From Oreocharis arfaki (Eukaryota; Chordata; Aves; Passeriformes; Paramythiidae), in the NCBI GenBank assembly GCA_013398015.1, contig VZRR01010248.1:328694-392693 (forward strand): a stretch of DNA of 64,000 nucleotides, given 5' to 3'. Below the pieces are notes generated by a model. That model did not search any database and was not told the origin of the DNA. It saw only the letters and a program-made list of their open reading frames with translations. Numbering within the stretch: the stretch's first letter is position 1; each line of letters starts with the position of its first letter. Shown one piece after another: positions 22,247 through 34,078 of this stretch. The position numbers and the translations under genes were made by a program.

Positions 22247-25200
22247 ATTATGTTAGATACTAATTGCTATAACTAAAAATTAATTTGTTTTTAAAAATTG
22301 CACCAGAAAGTGCACAAGTGATTAACTTTTCCCCTTGCATGATGAATAGTTAAAGCAACCTTGTGCCTCAGTTAATTTGTGTATTAAGGACTCTTCAGAC
22401 ATAATTTGCTGCCTGTTCTTGTTTCATGTGAACTGCAGCAAGCCATATTTCTGTTCAGCACCTCCAATACCTGACTTTCTTACTGACTACAGGTCAATAT
22501 TCTTGTTAAGTGCTTGAGGAACAGGAAAACTTCTGCATAACTTACCACTCAAGGCACAGAATCAGTGTCTTAACAGTGGTCTGTAGCAGAGTGGGGAACT
22601 AAACCTTGGCACTGCAAGGTACCACAGCGTTCAGGTACTTACTGTCACTAACAGCAAAGCTCATCCATAATGTTACTCATTCCTAACAATATGAGTGACC
22701 ATAACGCTCGCTAGAGCTATGGAGAGGAGCAGAAACAGATAAAGGACCTTGCTTTCGGATTGCTGGTTGCTCAGAGGAGCTCACGGTCTGGAATTGTATC
22801 TGGTCATTTACAAACTCAAGATCTGCCTTCAGGACTTCAAATGTGATGGTTCACGTCCAAAGATTGATCTGCCTCTGGGCAGCAGGGTTTTGTGCACTGA
22901 ACAGGAGTAAGTTTTGTAGTTAATGCTCTACAGAGCTGCAAAAAAATGTCTAGCATGAACAGAAGTGTTAAATCATTGTTGATAAGAGATCACAATATCC
23001 TCACTCTGGCAATATCTGTGGTGGTTGTGCAAGACTTCACAGCTGGCAGAGTCCAACTCCATAGCTCCCACGGCCACTCTTCCATCTGTTTTTCACCACA
23101 TCTCTCTCCTAGTGGCACAGAGAGGAGTGGGTGTTTTCCTTCTCTTCCCCCTCACAATGAGAGGTGCTCCGGCAGGGAAGAGAGCAGATTCCAGAGGAAT
23201 CACTGTTTGTTTAGCACCACCAAAGACTCTAGAGAAACATCTGCAAGATAAAGGGTATCAAAGGTGATTTGTTTACAGGACTCACAAGCAGAAGTGAAGA
23301 TGGTAGACTAGCAGAAAGTATTTGCTAATAAAATATTACTTCTCTTTCAGCTTGAAGGCTTTTAAGTGTAACAGATGGCAACACTATAAACATAACGCAA
23401 AATAAGGGACATTGGCTCATACTGGAATACTACTGACCTGCTTGATAATATTTATGCACTTTTTTTTTCATTTTTGAAAAAACTTGATTCCCTTTAGCAG
23501 GCAAGAGTTACTTCCAAAGAGGCACTGTAGTTGTCTGGAAGACATCTGGAAACTATTCAAATATCATAAAGGTCAAATTAAATGACTGGCCTTATTTCCA
23601 GAGTGATATGCTTCAAACCATAAGATCCCTTCACAGCTGATACAATTATGAACCTTTTCTTACAGAGGGAGTGGATTTATGAAGAAGAATTACCACATAG
23701 TTTTCTAAAATCAGGTGAAAGCAAGTTGACAGGGTTGGAAAAATCCTGTCAATGCAGACATGGATTTACTTATTTTGCCTGTCTTAGTTTTAGTACTTAT
23801 CACTCAAGCAGCCACAAATAAAATCCAGTTATCCAAATTTTGGAAGATTTCAATGTTCTCTGTATCTGGAAGCCACCATTTTTTAAAAACCGGAATTACT
23901 GCTGTGCATCTGAAGCAGTGGAGCACATGGACTAGTACTAACTAGATGTAAAACATTAAACTGAAGGCACAGTCCTACTTGACCTCTAGTTAATACCCAT
24001 TGCCAAAATTTTGTCAGAATTGTAATTGTTAAGTTTAGGTTTTCTAATTAACCTATCTTGTACATAGTGATTGATGGAGCACTGTAAGATCTTTAAATTT
24101 TGACAAGCAAATCAAATATCTTTGCTACAGAATCCAATTCAGAATCTAAACCTATTAGCTTTTTAGGATATCTCGCCAGTAGGAAATTATTTAATCTATT
24201 TATTTTAATTCTTCTGCCTGTAGGACATCTCTCTATGTCTTGGAAATAACATTTGACAAGGACTTCAAGATTATATTGTTAAGATTATAATAATAATTAG
24301 ATCCATTTGCAGCATTTCCTAGTCATATTATAATATAACAGTACTGTAGAAAGAACTATTCAGTGTTTGGAAAAAAAAGTCTTATTGTTGTCTTGTGGAC
24401 AGTGCAGATTCTCAGCTGATGTAAATCAACATTGCTTCCATGAGCTAAATATCTCGGTGTCAAGGCTTTAAAAGTACTTTGTTCACAAGGTTATTTGAGA
24501 AGCATTGTGATGGTAATTCTTTCCCTGGCAATTATCAGTTTTTCCATTTGCAGGTTTTCTTTCCTCAATCCTGTTTTCATTGAAATTAAAATGAAGGAGA
24601 ATTTTTTCACTTCAGCATTAGTTTAGTGATTTGATAAATGATGCTTAGTCAGCATCAATTTTACTGAAAAGAGGAGAGGCATTTTTCATTCCACGTTGTC
24701 CCAGGATAAATAGTATAGGTCTTTCATAAGTAGTGATGATTTAAAATTTCTTAGGTAAGGTAATAGGTGGTAGACATTATTTCCAGTTATTTCCATATAT
24801 ATTGATGTGGGCACTGTGTTAAAATGTCCTGTCTGAGATCTGACTGGCAGGTTTTTCTTTGAATTTATACACACAAAGTGAAATCTTCCACAAGAAGTAG
24901 TAATTCCAGTTGCCAAATTTCGGTTCCCTGTGTTTCAACTAAACTCACTGTCAAACTTCTCTCCCTCGGAACCTTTTCTATTCGTAACTTTTCTGTTGAC
25001 AGATCTGTTATTAGCTGTTAGTCTTCTGTGCAAATATCTTGTTTCTTGCCTCTCAGTTCATAGGCCTTTCCATCTTTTACTCTGCTTACAATTCCTCTTA
25101 GGTATTTTGTGTTTCAGGTACACCTGTTCCCTATATTTCTGCTTTCCTGAAGATAATTTATGTCTTTTTTCATTCTTTCTAAAGAGCCACCTGTTCTCCA

Positions 25201-28200
25201 AGGTAACAGGGTGGCTGTTTTGCTCCAGTGCTCCATTCTGCACTGATCTGCTCATTTGCTTCACAGTACCTGAATTTCTCTGGCACATTCATTCCCTTCC
25301 TCAGTCACACTGATCTGCTCTCTGCTCAATCAGGTGAGTCTTTTCTCTTATGCAAGGAAAATCTGTAATGATGAGCAATATTGAACCTAACATCAGAAGT
25401 CTTAAAGACCAATTTTTTTCCCACAGGTGGTATTAAATTAATCCTAATCCCACAGTAGGTTTTTACAGTATCAAGCTTCCAAAATTATGAACTGAGCCTA
25501 CCTAATAAACGGGTTGTGATATTGGCTGAAAAAAACAGTATGTGACATGACAGCCACAACAGTGTATTAACACTAATGAATTGTGAAGACTGCAGAAAAT
25601 CCGATTTCTTAAAGGCAGGAGGTGAGATTTGCTTCTTATTTGCCATGGATGGAATCATTTACATGATTTTTGCTGTAGGCAAGGTCTGAGCTTGGGAAGA
25701 TGTGCTGAAGCCACACAACAGGACAGTACCTGCTCAGTGGGATGGAGTGTGGGTATGATTCTGTCTTGTACAGTATAAATCCTGTTTGGAAAAGGGTGAT
25801 TTTGACTCTGAAATGGATTTCCACATGAACAGCAGAATGTTTCAAACAGGGTTGGTGTTCTTTTCACATACTGAAGCTCTGCAGTAAACTACAGAGGGTA
25901 ATGTCACTGTCAAGAGCAGATTGCAAGAATATATTATAAATGAAAATGTTAGCTGGATTTGGCATAGTAGCCTTTATTCTCTCCAATGGAATAGTAAGTA
26001 CTTCATCCAGAACTGTGTAAGATATCAGTACTTGAAGACTGAGTAGATGTTTGCTGCTCTTTTTGGCAGCATTTGGTGCAGAAATGGGGCCATTTCTGGA
26101 GCACTACCATACGCAGTTCCGTCAGCCTCCCTGTGGATCAGACAAGAACCAAGATGTTCGGGTTGCTAAGGCACACTTTCAAGCTGCTGGAATATTCTGG
26201 ATAGCTTAACATGCCAAAGTAAACATCTGAAACAAAAATGTAATGAACTCTAACTGGCCCCAAAGGACTTTTAAGTGCTTTTAATTGTTCAGGCAGTTTC
26301 TTTCAACTGTTGGCCTCTGAAACACATTGTTTTCTGCTCCAAATAAGGAATGGCCTGAGTTAACAACAAACACTTTTCATTAACTAAGTTGTCTTGAGAT
26401 AATCATCCTTGTTCTTTGACCTCTTACCTGAAAGACAATTTCTGACCCCGCACCAAATCCATTTATCACTCTATGCTTTCAAAATATTAGTTATAGGACA
26501 AAATTTACAGAAAATTTAGACAAGCTGTAGGTCAAATCTGAGTTCCTCACCCTCAGTTGATGGAAAAAATGATGGATTGTTAGTCTCTTTTTCTATTTTT
26601 CCCTTTTTGCTATGTTTTGATTTTGGGGGTTTTTTTTGCTCGTGTGATTTGCAAGCTGTAAAAATCATCACCATTTCAGTGTTTACACTTGCTGTGCAAT
26701 TTTGTTATTTGGTCACTTCAGAAATTGACTGTCAATGCTCTTTGGTGCCTGGTCTTTATGAAGTAAAAGCCAGGTCACTTTGCTAATTATTAGGGGTAAG
26801 CAAGCCAAGCCAGATAGACAATATGCAATACAATATTAATAATAATGTTTATAACAATAAGCATAATAAATGGGGTAAATTTGAACAAGTTTTCTAGTAT
26901 TAAACAGCCTTTCTAACGAGTGTGTTACAATAACATATGTTGTAAGACCAAAACTCTTTCCTGATCGTGTTTTTTGCTCATTTAATCCCTGGCAGTCCAT
27001 GGAAATGATGCTGCCTGGAGTGACTACTAACCTGACTCATTTTTATACACATTTCTCAGCTTGCAGCTTGTCTGTAATGTCCCTAAGACTTCTAATATGT
27101 CTTTTGTCTTCTTTCCACAGGGAAAAATGCTGGAAATGTCATCCATCCACACTTACAGATGCAAGAGTAAGGGTAGTTGGATTCACAGAGCAAGATGATG
27201 ATGTGTGTTTTGAGTCTCTCGAGGTACTTGTCATATTGAAATACACTTCGCGAAATGCTTCACAGCAAACAAGAGAAAAGGCAGGTTGCTGTCTTTGGAC
27301 AGCAGATATGACTTGGATGAGGAACCTTTGCACCATGTTCTCTGTCTCCCTCTTTCCCCTTATGTTGGCTGGGTTGGTGGGTGGGCAGTTAAGAGCGGGT
27401 CAAAACAGCCACTCTGGTGCCATTTTCCACCATTCCCAGCTGACTTCTAAATAGTTTCCTAGACTTGCCTGAGCAGAGATCAATAAAGCTTCTTCAAAAT
27501 AATCACAGATTTCTATTGGCATTTCTGTCTAATTGTAGAGAAATGGAAAGGAAGCTTTAGCAACCCAGGGGCCTAAAAACAAACAAAAAGTATTGGAAAT
27601 GGAGAAGTGACAGCATAGTCTGGTTTGTTGGGTTTTTTCTTCCCAGCTAATGAAAGGAAGAGGTGAACTGTGCATAGGAAGACATCCAGAAGAAGGATTC
27701 ATGTTTTCTGTAGGGTAGGTGTGTGATAGAGCCAGACACCCTTGTTCCTGGGTCATGCAGCCTGAGAGTGCGGTGCTTGTCCTTCCCATGACTATTCACC
27801 AAGCATTCCCTTCTAATGGAAACCTAAGGAGTGAGGTCTCCTTGCACTATAAATGACATTGCAGCTTTGCAAACACTTTTACAGTTGCAGAGGTCCAAGC
27901 AGTACCTGCATAATTACAGGCAGTGACCCTCTTCTTCAACCTATGAATGCACTGTAGGAAGTTTTCACAAGTGTTTGGGTCAAAAAACATGGTCAGGGCA
28001 TTTGTGTTCCATGTGCCATAAAAGATCAAGGTTCACTCCCTAGGAATATGAAATACTTCCACTGAATGTAATTCCTATTACTGTATTCATAAGACCTTTG
28101 ATGATGGCAGATGTCTTAGATATTGCCACTCTATAATTATATGTAAGTATGCAATAGGATTTTGGTCTTTTGTGGTTCCTACCATGCTTGTCGAAGGGCC

Positions 28201-28540
28201 AGAGATTTCAGGTGTGGGATAAATGGCGCCTCGTGGCTCTATCTGCACTTCACATCCTTTCTCTCCTACAGATGTACCGAGCTCAGCTTGAGGGCCCAAG
28301 CCATTTTTTTCAGTCTGACAAGCTGCAAAGTGAATGAACATATTGACTAAAGCCTTGGGTATCTCTATCTCAAAGAAAATTGTTGAAGTTTGTAATTTAA
28401 AATCTATCTCCTTCCTTCACACAATGTGGTTGAACACAGTGAGACAAGACACGGAAAGGAAATTTTGACTGTGCTTGACTTTGCGAGAGCTTTTCCGCTG
28501 AAGAGTTTTATTACAATTTTTTTTAAAAAATGTATCCCAA
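22247..28540. other. Intergenic stretch, no transposon or gene recognised
   Basis: AT-rich. The 127-codon frame at 24930-25313 is rich in Leu, Phe, Ser and Cys because that strand is pyrimidine-rich; it has no start context or family match. The 151-codon frame at 26999-27454 contains a good-looking splice acceptor (see findings) but no recognisable domain. Confidence 0.5.
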
Positions 28541-28660
28541 AGCCTGGTTAACCTGTTAACTGCTATTGTTAGTGAACCTGGTTAACAACATCGTTACCAC
28601 CACCTGGTAACAACATTGCTATTGTAACAACAGTGTTGTTGTAACAATGCTGTTTAACAG
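28541..28660. repeat. GTTAAC/GTAACAA-rich cluster with hairpin
   Basis: CCTGGTTAAC, CCTGTTAAC, CCTGGTTAACAAC and CCTGGTAACAAC recur within 75 bp. These are followed by an inverted repeat: ATTGTAACAAC (28621-28631), a 3-nt loop, then GTTGTTGTAACAAT (28635-28648). Looks like local duplication with a cruciform-capable end. No known element assigned. Confidence 0.5.
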
Positions 28661-31600
28661 GGGAAGCTTCTCTCGAGCGGCACAGGGAAAGAAACAGAAT
28701 ATTCACACACATAAAATCAGGACCCTCCACCAGAGATTGTGTGATCTTGCGACAAGAAGTGTCTATCTGAGAATTTGGAAGGGAGTGTAATCATTATACC
28801 TTTTATTGTGCGGTATTGAGGAATCTCTCAGATGTCACAGGACTGGTATCTCCTGTAAGAGAGATACAGGAGATTGTATCTTCCATTAATTGCATCCAGT
28901 AAGGAAGCAATCAGTATCAGTAAAGAAGCTGATAAAATGGGTAATTTCTGTTTCCTGAGCAAGGATATTCTAAGGCGCACTCTAATGAAACACCTTGCCT
29001 GTCCTTAGTTATGCATTGCAGATGGGCTATTGCTGTGGGAAAGAGCAGCACAAAGCAAAACATGATACTACAAACAAATGATGGGAAAAATAGTACTGGG
29101 AAATGGAACTTTTCATTCACCTTATGACTAAAAGCATTTTTACACAGTGGGACACCTGGTATTCCGCCAGAGTGAATTAGCAAATCGGTATTGGTGGGAC
29201 TTGAGAGAGAGAATAGGAAACGGCATGTTTTGTTTGCATTCTGCCAAAGGTGATTAGAATAGCATGTTCTATGCTAATGACTTAAGCAGAAACAGAATAT
29301 ACTCTTTAAAAAGTGAACAAATTCTTGACTTCCTGACTGAATAAGTTCTATAGGCTCTAGCATAAATAGGATAAATACCCATATTGCTTACTTTTGCACC
29401 ATTTACTTAATATTTTCAGGGAATCTTCTCACTTATCAATCGTAAGAATTTCTGTATCCTGCTCTCCCTAAATGTTTCTGCTGATTCCCACAAGCCCTAG
29501 TTTCACTGTCTTTCAGCAGAGATGCGGATGACAATTCCATGCACTGAAGAAGAGGCTGGCAATACGACAGAAATTAAAATGACAGGAGGTGGGATCATTT
29601 CCATCCTCCTGCAGGGCCAGAAGCAATATAGCTGGATCAGTAGAGCAGTGAGCCATAGGTTCTCAGTCCATCCAAGACCACAGCAATACGGCAGGATGCT
29701 TGGGGAAGCATGTGCCTCTGGATAGCATCAGTCTGCACTAGATGATTATCCCTGTCCCATTTGGTATCAATTAGTAGATTTTCTGAACTCTTCTTTGCTC
29801 AGTGTAGATGTTCCTGTAAATCTTTGGGAACATGAAGTCCACCGCCCTCTTTTTCAGATCTTCAGCTTAGTAAAGCTGAATTTTAACTACACCTTTAGAA
29901 ACCTTATGGTGTTCATATATTATAGGTTCACTTGGCTTTATGCTTGATAACAGATACCCAAGTTTGGAAACCAAAGATTAGATTTTTAGTCTCACTGTAC
30001 TGTAATAGAATCTTTGGTTTTTAGCTAAGGAAGCCACAGCTGAAAATAGTGTAGCTATGGGATGAATTAATCAAAAGCTGGCCAAGCTTAACATTTTAAA
30101 GCAAAAGTATGGTTATAACAAACAATTCCAGTAACACATTGGCTAAAGCTGCATTAAACATGCAGATCCATTTAGATTTCATGGAATCTTGTGATCAACT
30201 CATGACAAGGTATTTCTTGGTATTAATTTTCAGTCTTCATCTATTTTGAGACATCAATTTTATTTACAATAGAATTAGATACTTCTGACATTTAAGCCAT
30301 CAGTTAATCAGAATGTATTTTTGCAGTAGCCTAAGGTAATGTAATTGTTTTTAGATGTGTTTATTGTTATGTTTCTGTTTGAAAGCAGAATGCAAGATAG
30401 CCATCCGTTTTAATTTAGCAAACGAAACTGAAGGGAACCAGCTCATTTAGTTCCTCTTGGAGTGTCCAACAGAAATGATAATTTCTGTATAAATGACTTC
30501 ACAGCACCAGAAAAAAGAGGCTTCATCTGCAAGTTCTCTTGAAAGTCCTTTATGGACTATTTTGCTGATAATTAATTGATTTGAAAAGCATCTATGTAAG
30601 GTATAGATGAGCTAGTACTCCTACAATTTTAATTTCTTCTGTTTCCCTGGCAGATATTTCTACTCATCTAGACTTCTTATCAACCACTTTATACCATCTA
30701 AGCCACATGGTAGCGTATTGCCTCTTCCCCCAAGCAAGATCCTGCCTTTCTTCTTCTTTTAGTCACACTTTCCTCATCCACAAGCCCATCACATCCAATT
30801 CTCCTCACATTTATTCACCTGCATTATGTTGCTCAGAGTGGCATTCTATGTAATGGGAGAGGAATTTTTCTTAAAATTCCAGTAATCCCACTCAAATAAT
30901 CCATGAGATTTAAATCATATCCCTGCATTTATCTTGAGTTTCATTTGTAATTTGGAAACAGTAATGACTTAGTTTTTGCTAATCTCTGAATAAATAACAG
31001 ATTCATTTTCGATTGGCAGTATTTTTATGTGGTAGCAACTGTTATCTTAATATACAAGAAGTATAATTCTTAATTAATAACAAAAATAGCATTACTTTAC
31101 GTTTGGGACTCACTTCATAGAAATCTCTCCAAAAATCCACTGAGGAACCCTCAGGTACTCAGGTATCATCCATAATCCCATTCTTTATGAGAGAATAAAA
31201 AGTCACTCTATTTTAACAATAAATTACTTATACTTGTGTGATAAAATAGACTAAAAGCAATCACGCAGAAATGAAGGTCAAAGTTCAAGGTGCATACATG
31301 TAGAATATCCATAAATCCATGAAAAGGAGGTAATCTTTTCAAAATGGAGATGATGGAGGGAGAAGCTGAGTCACAGAAAGACGAGAGAGTAGCCCACAGG
31401 TGCCTCACGGAGCAATAGGAGACCACAGTATCAAACGCAAAATTAGGCAGTATCCTGGGCTCTATTGAGCAGCTGCTCCACTCATCTTTACTGAGTGGAG
31501 CTCTGAAAGAACAAGAGAGTAGGTAAATGACATTTGGTCAAAACCATCCTGGATTTAATTCCACTGTTTCTACCTTGTCAAAATTACTCCACCATTTAGA

Positions 31601-32822
31601 TTTCTCTAAATCTGTGCACTGCTGATGAATCCATTTGATCCTGGAAGACATCTTTTGTGAAAGAACAAAAAAGTCAGCTTTAGTCCTTAACCCTAGTGGA
31701 ATGGTTGTTTGTTTTGCTCTAGGACAATAGCGTATGTATAATTATTAGAAAAATCAGAGGACTATCTCGTGGAAAAATCAGGTGTGTGTAAGCCGAAAAC
31801 TGAAGCTTGATTCCTGTGGCAGGGACTGTCTTATTACAATTACCTGTGATCAGCAGCTGAATAATCTGTGATCAGCTGCATTACCAAAGATGCTTTATGA
31901 ATACTAAAGCTAGATAAAATTAATTTTTCAGAATCATATTGATTATTATTTTTAGGTAAAGGACTAGAGTGTATCAACGATGAAGAAATGTGGGATGTCA
32001 GGGTAATGTCAATAGCACTAAACCAAAACATTTTTCAGATAAAATGAAGTTTCACAAGATCGATCACTTCCACAAGAAAAAGGAAGGTAAAAACATTATT
32101 TCAGAGCAGAGATGTTCAGCTCCACTCTGTGGTTTTCTCAATTGGAACGTCCCATTTCAGGCACTTGCTCCACAGATGGATACATTAAGGAGAATGCACA
32201 GAATGTGCTGCAAAGTTAATTGCTTAGGAAAGCTTTGGTTTATTTACAAGTTGCAAGATAGAATAGCAAGAGGAGAGGTCACAGCTCAGGCAACTCTTGA
32301 AGGGCACACAAGAAATTACTTTCCACATCATTTGTCTCTTACTGATGGGGCTGAAAGAATGGTCTCATTTACTGTCCATATGGGATAAGAATTTGAACAA
32401 ATGTACAGCTTATTACCATTGCTTTACACGCAGTTTTAGAAGCAGTTAGGAAAACTTCTCAGTCTTCAGATCAGTGTGTGACTTTGTCAAGGGCCAGGCT
32501 GTCCTGAGAGCTGAAGTGCCACACAAAGTGTATGTAGCTGAAAGAGATCCAGGAGGATTTGTTTTCCCCATATATCCTTGCTTCCATGTCTCCATGCTCA
32601 CTTGAATAGAGGCAGTACACTTCAGGATAGTTTAAAACTTTTGAACTCCAGAACCTATAATAAAAATCTGGTGCATTCCTGATGTGGTCATTTATGTGAG
32701 TTCATACAAAATGTGTGAACATTAACTCTTTCTCTATGATCTCTCACTATGGGCTCCACTTGCCTTGTTTAAACTGTCCAAAAAAAAGAAAAGCAGTTGA
32801 AAACTCCTTTCATGGATGATTG
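28661..32822. other. Intergenic stretch, nothing recognised
   Basis: AT-rich DNA. A perfect 10-bp inverted repeat with a 7-nt spacer lies at 28848-28874 (ATCTCCTGTA / TACAGGAGAT). The 132-codon plus frame at 31990-32388 has no recognisable family. No CR1 or LTR seen. Confidence 0.5.
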
Positions 32823-32975
32823 ACAAGAGCATATAGTGACAGGACAAGGGGGGATGGCTTCAAACTGACAGAGAGTAGGTTTAGATTAGATACTAGGGAA
32901 AAAATCTTTACTGGGAGGTTGGTTAGGCACTGGAACAGGTTTCCCAGAGAAGCTGTGGCTGCCCCATCCCTGGAA
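32823..32975 (+). mobile_element. CR1 LINE fragment lacking its 3' end
   Basis: ATATAGTGACAGGACAAGGG, then GATGGCTTCAAACTGACAGA, AGTAGGTTTAGATTAGAT and CAGAGAAGCTGTGGCTGCCC match plus-strand CR1. Similarity fades after CCATCCCTGGAATTATTTAC, before the usual 3' blocks and tail. CR1 copies normally keep their 3' end, so this copy has been broken by a later rearrangement. Confidence 0.85.
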
Positions 32976-33693
32976 TTATTTACATCCTCTGACGTGGGGG
33001 TTGTAGCAACCAGCTAACAGTCATAGCTCAAGCACCTACTTGCTTAGGGAATGTGTTTCAAAACCATGGCAGGTATGCAGTCAAAAAAAACCAGCTTGGG
33101 AGGGTTTTGCTGCTACAGGGAAGGTAAGCTGTCTGCGTCCTAGGGAAATACTAAGCCTTTACATTTTCCCTGGTGGATTCCTGTTACCCCAACTGAACCT
33201 TAATGGGATAACCTGCCCATAAAGCCAAACACAGGAAGGTTGAACAATTCCTTGAAACAGTTATCCTACAGCCTTCGGACGTCTGCATTACGATCATGGC
33301 AGGTCATTGCTTGCTGTGCTGCCAAAGGGTCTTCTAGGGCAAAGGGACAAATCCACGCCTTGACTGTGTGCTCCCGTTGCCCTTCTGTGCTGTGTGTTGT
33401 CCCACTGTAGCTTTTAAGGTCCACAGAGTGAACTGACTCATAGACCTCTGTGAAAAGTTACTGACGCAGTAGGACAGGTTACTTTTGTTTCAGTGTTCAG
33501 GTCAGTTCACCAGCTGCATTTATATGATGGCCACTCACTGTACTTGTCTGGGTGCACAACCAGGGAAGAGAGAGGAAAATGAGGCAAAAAACCTCAAAAC
33601 AGAGGCTTCTTAAGGTGATTCCACAGTTGAAGACAAGCTATTGTGAAACAACAGAGTTAAGCCATGGTTAACAAAAAATACCCAAAGGCTTTG
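32976..33693. other. Spacer between two CR1 copies
   Basis: About 700 bp without a recognisable gene or element. It might hold the breakpoint that removed the 3' end of the preceding CR1. Confidence 0.5.
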
Positions 33694-34078
33694 AATCAAA
33701 ATCATTAAATCATTTAGATTGGAAAAGAACTCTAAGATTATCAAGTCAAACCATTAACCCAGCACTGCCAAGTCCACCACTAAACCATGTCTCTCAGTGC
33801 CACATCTACACATCTAAATGTGTCCATGGGTGGTGGCTCCACAAATTCCCTGGGCAGTCTGTTTAAATGCTTGGCAGCCCTTTCAATGAAGAAATTTTTT
33901 GCTAACATCCAATCTAAGCCTTCCCTGGTGCAACTTGAGGCTGTTTCCTCTTGTGCTGGCTCCAGCCTCCTGTCTGGTAGTTGCAGAGTGACATCTTCCC
34001 TGAGCCTCATTTTCTCCAGCTAAACACCCCCAGCTCCCTCATCTGCTCCTCACCAGACTTGTGCTCCAGACCCTTTAT
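33694..34078 (-). mobile_element. CR1 LINE 3' end, older subfamily
   Basis: AATCATTTAGATTGGAAAAG-type start, then CATTAACCCAGCACTGCC, CCACTAAACCATGTCTCTCA, TGGTGCAACTTGAGGCTGTT and ACTTGTGCTCCAGACCCTTT. These blocks identify a CR1 subfamily distinct from the younger copies in the window. The 76- and 78-codon frames inside it are CR1-derived. Confidence 0.9.

Noticed and set aside
24930..25313. 127-codon hydrophobic frame resembling a multi-pass membrane protein
   Set aside because: The strand is pyrimidine-rich, which gives Leu, Phe, Ser and Cys by composition. There is no recognisable motif, no support from flanking splice sites, and a minus frame overlaps it.
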